Below are positions 9,479 to 17,560 of a stretch of DNA of 64,000 nucleotides, piece after piece. This DNA comes from Thiosulfativibrio zosterae (GTDB lineage: Bacteria; Pseudomonadota; Gammaproteobacteria; Thiomicrospirales; Thiomicrospiraceae): the NCBI RefSeq assembly GCF_011398155.1, contig NZ_AP021888.1, positions 1,657,501 to 1,721,500 on the forward strand, read 5' to 3'. The position numbers and the translations under genes are program-made. The notes under the pieces were generated by a model. That model saw only the letters and a program-made list of their open reading frames with translations. It was not told where the DNA came from and made no database searches. Numbering within the stretch: position 1 is the first letter of the stretch; every line of letters starts with the position of its first letter.

Positions 9479-10333
9479 GTGTTATCTCAACAAAAACCCA
9501 TTATTTTAATCACCGGCTGTTCTTCTGGTATTGGCTATAACGCTGCCAAAACTTGCCAAGCCAAAGGCTATCAAGTCATCGCCACTTGCCGTCAACAAGC
9601 AGATGTTGCGCGCCTTAACCAAGAGGGGCTCACTTGTTTTCAAATGGACATGGCCTGCAGCCAGTCCATTCAATTTGCTATGAGTCAAATTTTGCAATTC
9701 ACCAACAACCGCTTAGATGTTTTATTCAATAATGCCGCATTTGGCTTACCGGGCGCCGTTGAAGACCTAAGCCGTGACGCCCTTCGTTTTCAATTTGAAA
9801 CCAATGTGTTTGGCACACAAGAGCTCACTAATTTGGTCATTCCCGTGATGCGCACGCAAGGCAGTGGCAAAATTATTTATAACAGCTCTATTTTAGGGTT
9901 TGCAGCCATGCCTTATCGTGGCGCTTATAACGCCAGTAAATTTGCGATTGAGGGCTTGGCAGACACACTCAGACTAGAGCTTAAATCAGCCAATATTCAG
10001 GTCAGCATTATCGAACCAGGCCCAATACTGTCTAAATTTAGAGAAAATGCCTACACCCAGTTCAAACAATGGATTGCCGGCAAACCCTCTGCCCATCAAG
10101 AAAACTATCAAGCCATGATAAATCGCCTAGAAACCGTGGGGCCCAGCGCACCCTTTACCCTCGGCCCTGAGGCAGTGACCCAATGTTTGTTACATGCCAT
10201 CAATAACCCAATTCCCAAAGTGCGTTATCGAGTCACCCTTCCCACAAAAGTCTTTGCCGTGCTCAAACGCTTATTACCCAGCCGCTGGCTTGACCAACTG
10301 TTAATTAAGGCCGGTGGCAACGGTAAAAGATGA
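9479..10333 (+). CDS. Short-chain dehydrogenase/reductase (SDR family)
   Basis: NAD(P)-dependent oxidoreductase of the classical SDR type. Visible motifs are the nucleotide-binding TGCSSGIG, the NNA motif in VLFNNAAFGLPG, a catalytic Ser in IIYNSSILG, and YNASK (Tyr-x-x-x-Lys) in GAYNASKFAIEG. The substrate is unknown. The frame extends back to a TTG at 9446, but GTG at 9479 (VLSQQKPIILITG) gives the usual short SDR N-terminus and fits the possible promoter; this start is a judgement. The stop overlaps the ATG of the patatin gene, so the two are coupled. Confidence 0.82.
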   Translation: MLSQQKPIILITGCSSGIGYNAAKTCQAKGYQVIATCRQQADVARLNQEGLTCFQMDMACSQSIQFAMSQILQFTNNRLDVLFNNAAFGLPGAVEDLSRDALRFQFETNVFGTQELTNLVIPVMRTQGSGKIIYNSSILGFAAMPYRGAYNASKFAIEGLADTLRLELKSANIQVSIIEPGPILSKFRENAYTQFKQWIAGKPSAHQENYQAMINRLETVGPSAPFTLGPEAVTQCLLHAINNPIPKVRYRVTLPTKVFAVLKRLLPSRWLDQLLIKAGGNGKR

Positions 10334-12591
10334 CATTCCATAATTTCAACACTAAAACCCTGCTGCAAATCCTGTTGGGCATGGTTTTAGCGCTTAATTT
10401 TAACCAGGCCTGGTCATTTTCAACTCAAAACAGTGTCGAAAATCGCCCTAAAATTGGACTTGTTTTGGCGGGTGGAGGTGCTCGTGGTCTAGCACATATC
10501 GGCGTAATTAAAGCCCTAGAGAAACAAAATATCCCTATCGACTACATCAGCGGCACCAGCATGGGGGCACTCATTGGCGGGCTATACGCTGCAGGCCTTA
10601 GCATCTCAGAAATTGAAACTTTTGCGACGCATATTGATTGGGAACAAATTCTCAATGACAATCCGCCACGCTACTATCTGTCTTTTCGCCGCAAACAAGA
10701 CCAATATGGCTATTTTATCCCGGGTGAAATCGGCATGAACCACTGGGAATTGCTCTTTCCCAGCGGACTCTTGCAAGGACAGCAACAATACAACCTCTTA
10801 GAAGGATTACTGGTCAACAGCCCTATTCAGGGAAAATCCATCGACTTTAACCAACTTAAAATACCCTTTCGCGCAGTGGCTACCGATATCGAAAGCAGTG
10901 AATCGGTTATTTTAGACCATGGCAATCTCGCCAAAGCGTTACGCGCCAGTATGTCTGTGCCGGGTGTTTTTGCGCCGGTTAAAATCAACAATCATTTATT
11001 GGTCGATGGCGGCATTACCAACAACACCCCCATTGATGTGGTGCGCCAAATGGGCGCAAACATTGTGATCGTGTCAGACATCCATACACCCAAAACTAAA
11101 AAAGAAAATTTGGGTAGTTTTGTGGCGATTTCTGATCAAATAATTTCCAGCATGACCACCAATAACACCCTTGCGCAACTGGCTACTTTACAAGCACAGG
11201 ACATCCACTTAATACCTCAATTAGGCAATATAGGCGCTGGAAACTTTGACCAGGCAGTCAAGTTAATTAAACTGGGCGAACAAGCGGTTGTACAACAACA
11301 AAATGCCCTAAAAAAATTGGCTTCTCGCCAAACTCTACCCGAAAAAACAACCTCGGCACCGCTGATTATTCACCGACTCAACATTCATAATCGCACCCGA
11401 CTTTCAACCACCATGATTCAAGAGCATATTCGCCAGCCTTTAGGCGAGGAGTTCAATAAAACGCTACTGGATACCAATATCGCCACGCTCTATGGCACAG
11501 GATTTTTTCAGCTACTGCACTACGAAATCGAAGAACACCAACAGCAAAATGAACTGCACATTTACGCAGAAGAACCCTCCTGGGGACCCAACTTTTTTAA
11601 GCTGAAATTTGATTTAGCGTCAAACTTTTACGACACCAATATTTTTAATCTTGGGATTCGACACACCTATATGCCCGCTAATTCGATGGGCGGCGAATGG
11701 CGAAATGAAATGCAATTTGGTGACACCGTATTATTGCACACCGCCTACTATCAACCCTTTAATGACCGACATGAGTATTTTATAAAACCCTTTGTTGAAT
11801 ATCGTGACCATGTCTATCGAATTGTCGATACCGAAAATCGCAATTTGTATTCTGAATTTAGACTAGAACACCAAGCGCAATCTTTCGGTGTTTACTTTGG
11901 TTACAACCTATCTCAACAATTAAATGTCAGCCTAAAGCTTTATGCAGAAAAAGGTGAGTTAGCGCTCGGCCCTAAAACCAGCGCCCAAGTTAAAACCAAT
12001 TACTATGACAAAATTACAGCGCTCGAATTGTCTTATGACACCCTCAATCAGGTGAGCTTTCCTGATCGCGGAACTCGCTTTAATGCGCAAATACTCAATA
12101 ACCGTGAAAGCTGGAGCGACCTACCCTTGGCACAAGAGTGGCAAATGGAATTTTCTAAATTTCACTCCATCGGACGCCATACTTTTAACGGTTTTTTTCA
12201 ATATAGTGATTCAGACAATAACTCCCTAGCCAACATTCACAGCTTTAAAACGCTGGGCGGCTTTCAACGCTTATCAGGTTATGCCGAAGACGCTCTATTT
12301 GGCGACCGCTTAATTTTTGGGCGTATTAAATACCAATATAGACTGTCCGGAAACACCAGCCGAACCCTCAATTTTCCACTTTATATTGGTACCACCTTAG
12401 AAGCGGGCAATGTGTTTGATGCCACCACAGCGGACAACAAAAGATCTAATATAGACTTGAACAAGTTGCTTTACGCCAGTAGTGTTTTCGTTGGACTCAA
12501 TAGTTTTATTGGACCAGTCTATTTAGCTTATGGCTATCAAAACACCAAAAACCAATCGCTCTACTTGTATTTTGGCAAAGAATTCTACTAA
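10330..12591 (+). CDS. Patatin-like phospholipase fused to POTRA/Omp85 barrel
   Basis: Predicted secreted lipolytic enzyme of the patatin/Omp85 (PlpD-like) type. Residues about 1-30 form a signal peptide. The patatin domain follows with oxyanion loop GGGARG, nucleophile Ser77 in GTSMG and catalytic Asp226 in VDGG. A POTRA-like linker (about 345-425) leads to a C-terminal surface-antigen barrel ending in LYLYFGKEFY, with an aromatic terminal residue typical of BAM substrates. 753 aa is normal for this class. Oddity: a copy of the ACCAGGCCTGGT palindrome encodes NQAWS at residues 25-29, at the tail of the signal peptide, where sequence is tolerant. Confidence 0.9.
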   Translation: MTFHNFNTKTLLQILLGMVLALNFNQAWSFSTQNSVENRPKIGLVLAGGGARGLAHIGVIKALEKQNIPIDYISGTSMGALIGGLYAAGLSISEIETFATHIDWEQILNDNPPRYYLSFRRKQDQYGYFIPGEIGMNHWELLFPSGLLQGQQQYNLLEGLLVNSPIQGKSIDFNQLKIPFRAVATDIESSESVILDHGNLAKALRASMSVPGVFAPVKINNHLLVDGGITNNTPIDVVRQMGANIVIVSDIHTPKTKKENLGSFVAISDQIISSMTTNNTLAQLATLQAQDIHLIPQLGNIGAGNFDQAVKLIKLGEQAVVQQQNALKKLASRQTLPEKTTSAPLIIHRLNIHNRTRLSTTMIQEHIRQPLGEEFNKTLLDTNIATLYGTGFFQLLHYEIEEHQQQNELHIYAEEPSWGPNFFKLKFDLASNFYDTNIFNLGIRHTYMPANSMGGEWRNEMQFGDTVLLHTAYYQPFNDRHEYFIKPFVEYRDHVYRIVDTENRNLYSEFRLEHQAQSFGVYFGYNLSQQLNVSLKLYAEKGELALGPKTSAQVKTNYYDKITALELSYDTLNQVSFPDRGTRFNAQILNNRESWSDLPLAQEWQMEFSKFHSIGRHTFNGFFQYSDSDNNSLANIHSFKTLGGFQRLSGYAEDALFGDRLIFGRIKYQYRLSGNTSRTLNFPLYIGTTLEAGNVFDATTADNKRSNIDLNKLLYASSVFVGLNSFIGPVYLAYGYQNTKNQSLYLYFGKEFY
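10403..10414. repeat. Palindromic repeat ACCAGGCCTGGT, copy 2 (in patatin gene)
   Basis: Exact 12-bp core within the signal-peptide region of the patatin gene, encoding NQAWS. The flanks TTTTA on the left and CATTTTC on the right match the copy in tilS read on its own coding strand. Confidence 0.85.
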
Positions 12592-12623
12592 GCTCACTTC
12601 TCTAAAAACGACAAAACCTTACA

Positions 12624-12649
12624 CCAATGTTTACATTTGTAAACATTGG
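12624..12649. promoter_or_regulatory. Perfect 26-bp inverted repeat; predicted upstream activator site for the porin
   Basis: Arms CCAATGTTTACA and TGTAAACATTGG around TT. There is no T-run, so it is unlikely to be a terminator of the patatin gene. The inner 18 bp (12628-12645, TGTTTACATTTGTAAACA) aligns with elements at 14121-14138 and 22590-22607 as TGTTwACAwTTrnwwACA (TGT-N12-ACA). It lies 86 bp upstream of a sigma-54 promoter, a normal enhancer distance. Inferred binding site of the activator encoded at 17561-19309. Confidence 0.65.
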
Positions 12650-12730
12650 GTCATAAAAAATAACACCCTACCTCATCAAATTTTCTGATATTTTAGGTTA
12701 AATCTTTGATTTATATAAACTTTGTTAAGC

Positions 12731-12746
12731 TGGCATATCAACTGCA
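12731..12746 (+). promoter_or_regulatory. Sigma-54 promoter of the porin gene
   Basis: TGGCATATCAACTGCA matches the -24/-12 consensus TGGCAyrNNNNtTGCA with one mismatch and has the required GG-N10-GC spacing. It is 31 bp before the porin ATG, which has a strong AAGGAGA ribosome site. Confidence 0.75.
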
Positions 12747-12776
12747 ATAGCTGGGCAGAACAAGGAGATCACTGAT

Positions 12777-13985
12777 ATGAAAAAAAACTTACTAAGCAAG
12801 AACATCCAAGCCATCATTGCAACTTCTGCACTTGGCTTAACTTCACTATCAACCCCACAAATCGTCTTTGCTGATGAGTTCACAGATGCACTCACTGGCG
12901 GCAAAGCAACGGTTGATATTCGCGTGCGTTACGAAGGTGTTGACCAAAAAGGCACTGACAATGCCGCAGCCTTTACGGAAAGAACGCGTATCGGCTACAT
13001 GACTGGTGACTTTAAAGGTTTTTCAGCATTTATGGAAATGTCTGACACCTCTTCATTAGGCGCTCGTGACGGTTACAAAGTACCACTAGGACCTGATGCA
13101 AACACTGGCACCAAAGCCATTGTTTTAGATCCATCAATCACTGTGTTAAACCAAGCGTGGATTGGATACAAAATCAGCGAAACCCAGTTAAAAGCAGGTG
13201 AGCAGCGCATTATTATCGACAACCGCTTTTTAGGGAATGTTGGCTGGCGTCAAAAAGAACAAACCTACACTGGCTTCTCTTTAAAATCAAAAGACATAGC
13301 CAGCACCCTAATTGACTATGCCTATATCACCAACGCCAGCAATCCGGTTGGCGTTGAATTACCTATGAAAACACATGCCTTCAAAGCACAGTACGATGGT
13401 TTTTCTTTCGCAAAACTTGAAGGTTATGCATTCTTAATTGATTACGACGCAGGCACAGACAGCAGTACCATGGGTGCTAGACTTTCTGGCGGCACACCCA
13501 TCACTGAAGACATGAAAATCAAATACCACTTGGAATATGCTTCACAAGGGGATTATGCGGACAGTAAAAATATTACTGGAGGTGAATACACTCGTGCTGA
13601 ATTAGGGCTGGCCTACAAAACTGGCTCTATCACCCTCGGTCAAGAGAAACTGGGCGGCGATGGCACCAAAAGTTTCAACACACCTTTAGCGACTTTACAT
13701 CTTTACAACGGTTGGGCAGATAAATTCCTAGTAACGCCTGCAACAGGCCTGGTTGATAATTACATCGATATTTCAGGAAAAGCCTTCGGATTAAAACTCG
13801 CTGCAATTTACCACGACTTTAGCGCTGACAAAGGCAGCACTAAATACGGTACGGAATATGATTTATTGGTCGCTAAAAAATTCAATAAAATCTATACCGC
13901 TGGCATCAAATATGCGGCCTATAGTGCTGACAAACTTTATACAGACACTAATAAAGTATGGATCTGGGGAGAAGCTAAATTCTAA
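12777..13985 (+). CDS. Outer-membrane porin-like beta-barrel protein (alginate-export/OprD-like fold)
   Basis: Predicted outer-membrane channel of 402 residues. A signal peptide (about 1-32, ending VFA before DEFTDAL) precedes alternating amphipathic strands such as ATVDIRVRYEGV, RTRIGYMTGDFKGFSAFMEM and LKAGEQRIIIDNRFLG, ending in a C-terminal strand WIWGEAKF with terminal Phe. The GEQRIIIDNRFLGNVGWRQ region resembles alginate-export family porins. Substrate is unknown; it probably feeds the adjacent ABC transporter, since both have sigma-54 promoters and shared upstream elements. A degenerate copy of the palindromic repeat (ACAGGCCTGGTT) lies at 13743. Followed by a strong terminator, so monocistronic. 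Confidence 0.8.
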   Translation: MKKNLLSKNIQAIIATSALGLTSLSTPQIVFADEFTDALTGGKATVDIRVRYEGVDQKGTDNAAAFTERTRIGYMTGDFKGFSAFMEMSDTSSLGARDGYKVPLGPDANTGTKAIVLDPSITVLNQAWIGYKISETQLKAGEQRIIIDNRFLGNVGWRQKEQTYTGFSLKSKDIASTLIDYAYITNASNPVGVELPMKTHAFKAQYDGFSFAKLEGYAFLIDYDAGTDSSTMGARLSGGTPITEDMKIKYHLEYASQGDYADSKNITGGEYTRAELGLAYKTGSITLGQEKLGGDGTKSFNTPLATLHLYNGWADKFLVTPATGLVDNYIDISGKAFGLKLAAIYHDFSADKGSTKYGTEYDLLVAKKFNKIYTAGIKYAAYSADKLYTDTNKVWIWGEAKF

Positions 13986-14017
13986 TTTCAAATCAAAGGT
14001 AAACAATAAATTCATTA

Positions 14018-14040
14018 ACCCGCTTTATGCGGGTTTTTTT
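14018..14040 (+). terminator. Rho-independent terminator after the porin gene
   Basis: ACCCGC-TTTAT-GCGGGT hairpin followed by a run of seven T, 32 bp after the porin stop. Confidence 0.9.
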
Positions 14041-14120
14041 ATGCCAATTTGGAATTGCTGCACCAAAATACGCCAAATTACGAAAATGCGCCTGACAAAT
14101 ACCTACCAAATTAAGACAAT

Positions 14121-14138
14121 TGTTAACAATTAATTACA
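14121..14138. promoter_or_regulatory. Predicted upstream activator site for the ABC transporter operon
   Basis: TGTTAACAATTAATTACA, identical at 17 of 18 positions to the element in the cynS/osmC intergenic region (22590-22607) and matching the porin element under TGTTwACAwTTrnwwACA. The shared stretch extends a few bases upstream (ACAAT). It is about 75 bp before the -24 box at 14212. Confidence 0.7.
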
Positions 14139-14211
14139 AAAAAGACGCATTTTTAGCGAAATTTGCACTCTTAAATAGATATGTTGTTGATTTTAATACA
14201 CTTTAAACATA

Positions 14212-14227
14212 TGGCACTAAGCACGCT
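14212..14227 (+). promoter_or_regulatory. Sigma-54 promoter of the ABC transporter operon
   Basis: TGGCACTAAGCACGCT has a perfect TGGCAC -24 element and GG-N10-GC spacing; the -12 element ACGC is weaker than TTGC. It is 41 bp before the first ATG of the operon. Support comes mainly from its match in position to the porin and cynS promoters. Confidence 0.6.
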
Positions 14228-14267
14228 ATGTATACATAAAATTAACTTATGAAAAAAGAGACTCACT

Positions 14268-15053
14268 ATGCCCAGTAAAGCTTCAAATGTATGGATTGCC
14301 AACCTTTCGCATACTTTCAAAAAACAAACCAAACCAACACTTAAGGATATCAACCTATCCATTCCCAAGGGTCAGTTAACGGCCTTAATCGGTCGAAGCG
14401 GTTGTGGTAAGTCAACCCTTTTGCAAATGATTGCTGGTTTATTAATTCCTTCTGATGGTGCCATTCGCATCAATGGTCATACAGTGACTAAGCCGAGCGC
14501 CAAATGGAACATGATGTTCCAAAAGCCCTCGCTTTATCCTTGGATGACCGTTCGTGAAAATGCCGCTTTGGGATTGGTTTTTTCAGGAACCTACAAAGAC
14601 AAAAAGGACAAGGTTGAAGACTTACTCGACATGGTCGGCTTGGCTGAACACAAAGACAAAAATGTTCAGCAATTGTCTGGCGGACAACAGCAAAGGGTAG
14701 CTTTGGCGCGCTCTTTGGCCACAGAACCAGAAATCCTACTTTTGGACGAACCTTTTTCTGCGCTAGATGCGTTTACCCGAACTTCTTTACAAAATGAAGT
14801 GTCGCAAATTTGTCACGACCAAGGCATCACTATGGTGATGGTAACACACGACATTGAAGAAGCCGTCGCCATGGCTGATAAAGTAATCATCATGAGCCAA
14901 AACCCAGGCGAAATTGTTGGCGAACTCAGCGTGGATTTTTCTTATCCAAGAGATCGCAGCTCTGATGCTTTTAATATTCTTAAAGAACAACTGTTTGCCG
15001 AATTCGAAAAAATTGACCAGGCCAAACAGAAAGCTCTGCAAGAAACCGCTTAA
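14268..15053 (+). CDS. ABC transporter ATPase, NrtD/SsuB/TauB/CynD-like
   Basis: ATP-binding subunit of an oxyanion/organic-anion importer. The 261 residues contain Walker A GRSGCGKST, Q-loop FQKPSLYPWMTV, signature LSGGQQQR, Walker B ILLLDEPFSALD and switch His in VTHDIEEAVAMAD, the pattern of the nitrate/sulfonate/taurine/cyanate importer ATPases. First gene of a three-gene operon behind a sigma-54 promoter. Near the C-terminus a half-copy of the palindromic repeat (TGACCAGGCC at 15015) encodes IDQA. Specificity cannot be read from the ATPase; linkage to cyanase suggests cyanate. Confidence 0.88.
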   Translation: MPSKASNVWIANLSHTFKKQTKPTLKDINLSIPKGQLTALIGRSGCGKSTLLQMIAGLLIPSDGAIRINGHTVTKPSAKWNMMFQKPSLYPWMTVRENAALGLVFSGTYKDKKDKVEDLLDMVGLAEHKDKNVQQLSGGQQQRVALARSLATEPEILLLDEPFSALDAFTRTSLQNEVSQICHDQGITMVMVTHDIEEAVAMADKVIIMSQNPGEIVGELSVDFSYPRDRSSDAFNILKEQLFAEFEKIDQAKQKALQETA

Positions 15054-15113
15054 CCCCATTTAACAAATTGACCGAATTAGCTATTAAATTTTAAAAAACC
15101 AGGAGTAAGAACC

Positions 15114-16367
15114 ATGTGCCAATATTGCAATGTTGAAAATGAGTCCTCAAGATTAGATTATGTCTACAACCCTAAAAAAGGGCGTCGTGAATTTATATTA
15201 GATAGCCTAGCCACCGCTGGGGGCTTGGCCGCAGCCATGAGCTTGCCTTCGCAAGCTTTTGCCAATATGGAAATGCCAGAAGATGAAGTGGTTCGTATCG
15301 GCTATCTACCCATTACTGATGCCAGCGCCCTTTTGGTTGCTCATGCCATGGGCTTTTTTGAAGACGAGGGTTTAAAAACTGAAAAACCAACTCTTATCCG
15401 CGGTTGGTCACCTTTAATTGAAGGCTTTGCAGCGAAGAAATTTAACCTAGTCCATTTCTTAAAGCCCATTCCTGTCTGGATGCGGTATAACAATAAATTC
15501 CCTATCAAAATCACAGGTTGGGCACACACCAATGGCTCAGGGCTAGTGGTTGGAAAACATACGGGCATTGAAGAATTTTCGCAATTGGGTGGTAAACAAA
15601 TCGCCGTGCCTTACTGGTATTCTATGCACAATATTGTGCTACAAATGGCCTTAAAAAATGCCGGTCTAGAACCTGTGATTCAAGACCAAAAAGATCCACT
15701 CAAACCTAATCAAGTCAACCTACAAATTATGCCTCCGCCAGATATGCCACCGGCTTTGGCTGCTAAAAAAATTGATGCTTTTATCGTAGCCGAACCCTTT
15801 AACGCGGCGGGCGAATTATTAGCCGGCGGAAAAATGTTGCGTTTTACCGGCGACATTTGGAAAAACCATCCTTGCTGCGTTATTTGTATGCATGATGATG
15901 ATGTTGATAAAAAGAAAGAATGGTCACAAAAGGTTATGAATGCTGTGGTTCGTGGCGCACTTTATGCACAAGAGCACAAAGAAGAAGTAGCCCATATGCT
16001 TTCTCGTGAAGGCAAAAAATACTTACCTATGAAAGCCAATGTTGTTTTAAAAGCCATGACTGATTACTCGGTTGAGCATTATACAAAACCAGCCGCCATT
16101 GAACATGCCGACTGGGGCGTTGGTCGTATTGACTTTAACCCTTACCCTTATCCATCAGCCACCAAGTTCATTGTTGATCAACTCAAAGAAACCCTAGTGA
16201 CAGGCGACATCACTTTCTTAAAAGATTTGGATACTGACTTTGTTGTGAAAGACTTAGTGAATTATGAATATGTTAAAAATGCGATGGACAAGTTCGATGC
16301 TTGGAAAAAAGTACCTGGTGTCAATCCAAATGACCCACTGAATCGTGAAGAGGTATTTGTATTATGA
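15114..16367 (+). CDS. ABC transporter substrate-binding protein, NrtA/CmpA-like, Tat-exported
   Basis: Periplasmic solute receptor (417 aa) for the importer. Residues 1-50 make a long twin-arginine signal: a hydrophilic stretch beginning MCQYCN, then GRREFILDS, a hydrophobic core and SQAFA. The mature part begins VRIGYLPITDASALLVAHAMGFFEDEGL, the NMT1/NrtA fold signature, and continues with GWSPLIEGFAAKKFNLVHFL and IDAFIVAEPFNAAG. The start is fixed by an AGGAG site 8 nt upstream, so the CxxC-containing leader appears real and is unusual. Relatives bind nitrate, bicarbonate, cyanate or sulfonates; which applies is inference. 60 bp after the ATPase; the stop overlaps the permease start. Confidence 0.87.
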   Translation: MCQYCNVENESSRLDYVYNPKKGRREFILDSLATAGGLAAAMSLPSQAFANMEMPEDEVVRIGYLPITDASALLVAHAMGFFEDEGLKTEKPTLIRGWSPLIEGFAAKKFNLVHFLKPIPVWMRYNNKFPIKITGWAHTNGSGLVVGKHTGIEEFSQLGGKQIAVPYWYSMHNIVLQMALKNAGLEPVIQDQKDPLKPNQVNLQIMPPPDMPPALAAKKIDAFIVAEPFNAAGELLAGGKMLRFTGDIWKNHPCCVICMHDDDVDKKKEWSQKVMNAVVRGALYAQEHKEEVAHMLSREGKKYLPMKANVVLKAMTDYSVEHYTKPAAIEHADWGVGRIDFNPYPYPSATKFIVDQLKETLVTGDITFLKDLDTDFVVKDLVNYEYVKNAMDKFDAWKKVPGVNPNDPLNREEVFVL

Positions 16368-17194
16368 GTTCAATCGCGGTAACCCCTAAATTGACTTTGA
16401 GCGACTTGTCAAAACGCTTTAAAAGTTTACCCACAGGCGTGCAAGGCTTTGTATATGCAACCATGGGTATGGGCATTTTGCTATTCCTTTGGTGGATTGG
16501 GGGGTTATTAATTGCCTCTAATCCAAATACCGAAGCATTTGCCGCTTTTGCACCCGGCCCAACTTTTGTTGCCTTATGGGAACTGATTCTCAATGGCACG
16601 CTATGGGAAACCATTTACTCAAGTTTATACCGTATTATCTATGGTTTATTCTGGGGGATTGTGATTGGGGTTCCCATGGGTATTTTGGTCGGTTACTTTT
16701 TACCGGTTCGCCAAGTTGCTAACATGCCTTTTCAGTTTTTACGCATGATCAGTCCATTAGCCTGGATGCCCATCTCTGTTTTGGCTTTTGAAAGCTGGGA
16801 CAATGCCATTATCTTCTTATTGGTTATGGCAACCGTTTGGCCGATCATTTTCGGGACTGCTCACGGTGTGCAACGCATCGATCCCAACTGGTTCCAAGTT
16901 GCTCGCAACCTAGGTGCTGATGGTTACCAAATGCTTAGACGCGTCATTCTGCCAGCCATCGCTCAAGATGTGTTTGCAGGGATTCGTTTAGCCATAGGCG
17001 TTGCTTGGGTTGTGTTAGTGCCCGCTGAATATCTTGGGGTAACCTCTGGATTAGGCTATGCCATTAACGATGCTCGCGACACTTTAGATTACGACAAACT
17101 GGCAGCCATCGTAGTGGTCATCGGTGCGATAGGTTACTTATTAGACTTTGTAGCCGTCAAACTCATCAAACGCTACTCTTGGCATGTTGAATAA
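16364..17194 (+). CDS. ABC transporter permease, NrtB/SsuC/CynB-like
   Basis: Membrane subunit of the importer (276 aa). About six transmembrane helices are visible (for example VYATMGMGILLFLWWIGGLLI, LFWGIVIGVPMGILVGYFL, AIIFLLVMATVWPIIFGTA, LAAIVVVIGAIGYLLDFVAV). The EAA loop contacting the ATPase is recognisable in ARNLGADGYQMLRRVILPAIAQDVFAGIRLAIGVAW. Its ATG overlaps the receptor stop (ATGA), indicating coupling. Last gene of the operon, followed by a terminator shared with the convergent Rof-like gene. Confidence 0.88.
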   Translation: MSSIAVTPKLTLSDLSKRFKSLPTGVQGFVYATMGMGILLFLWWIGGLLIASNPNTEAFAAFAPGPTFVALWELILNGTLWETIYSSLYRIIYGLFWGIVIGVPMGILVGYFLPVRQVANMPFQFLRMISPLAWMPISVLAFESWDNAIIFLLVMATVWPIIFGTAHGVQRIDPNWFQVARNLGADGYQMLRRVILPAIAQDVFAGIRLAIGVAWVVLVPAEYLGVTSGLGYAINDARDTLDYDKLAAIVVVIGAIGYLLDFVAVKLIKRYSWHVE

Positions 17195-17209
17195 TTCGAC
17201 AAAATCCAT

Positions 17210-17235
17210 AAAACCAACCTTAATCGGTTGGTTTT
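17210..17235. terminator. Bidirectional terminator between ABC permease and Rof-like gene
   Basis: AAAACCAACC and GGTTGGTTTT flank a 6-nt loop, giving T-runs on both strands. It sits between convergent genes and overlaps the stop codon of the Rof-like gene. Confidence 0.8.
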
Positions 17236-17435
17236 ATCATTTCTATGGCCAGTAACCCATCTAAATCTACCCATTCATCTGTCGCGCTGACAGCAAACTC
17301 TTTACCCGATTTAGCGGTTAAGGTCTTAATTTGTCCTTCGAATAATTTAGTTTTATCCTCAAACACCAAACGAACAGCTTGACGGTTTGAAGACATGATT
17401 TCCAATTGATCATATAACGAACATGCAATACCCAT
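17220..17435 (-). CDS. Rho-binding antiterminator (Rof/YaeO)-like small protein
   Basis: A 71-residue protein beginning MGIACSLYDQLEIM. The order C..YDQLE, then VRLVFEDKTKLFEGQ, then KEFAV and a VDLDGLLAIEMI strand follows the Rof/YaeO family, which binds Rho and inhibits termination. The frame is open to 17462, but ATG 17435 has a TAAGGA site at a suitable distance. It lies between the ABC operon and the sigma-54 activator gene, on the opposite strand. The family match is by eye, so moderate confidence; otherwise a small Sm-like protein of unknown role. Confidence 0.6.
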   Translation of the reverse strand: MGIACSLYDQLEIMSSNRQAVRLVFEDKTKLFEGQIKTLTAKSGKEFAVSATDEWVDLDGLLAIEMIKPTD

Positions 17436-17453
17436 TTTACAAATCCTTACAAA

Positions 17454-17473
17454 GGTTAACAATTACATTTTAC
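17454..17473. promoter_or_regulatory. Partial upstream-activator-like site near the activator gene
   Basis: GGTTAACAATTA matches 11 of 12 bases of the left half of the island's 18-bp element; the right half (CATTTTAC) is degraded. It lies between the Rof-like gene and the activator gene (17561) and might mediate autoregulation, or be a chance AT-rich match. No sigma-54 promoter is evident here. Confidence 0.35.
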
Positions 17474-17560
17474 TTTAGCGGTAAACACCACCATAATAGA
17501 TTTTAATGAAGTTAACAAAATACTATTTTCGCGCTTTTAGAACATTTTTGGGAGTTGCTT

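Noticed and set aside
12624-12649. Inverted repeat read as a terminator of the patatin gene
   Set aside because: No T-run follows on the plus strand, and the inner part matches the island's activator elements.
14117-14131. AATTGTTAACAATT as an isolated palindromic operator
   Set aside because: It is better explained as part of the longer 18-bp element shared with the cynS region.
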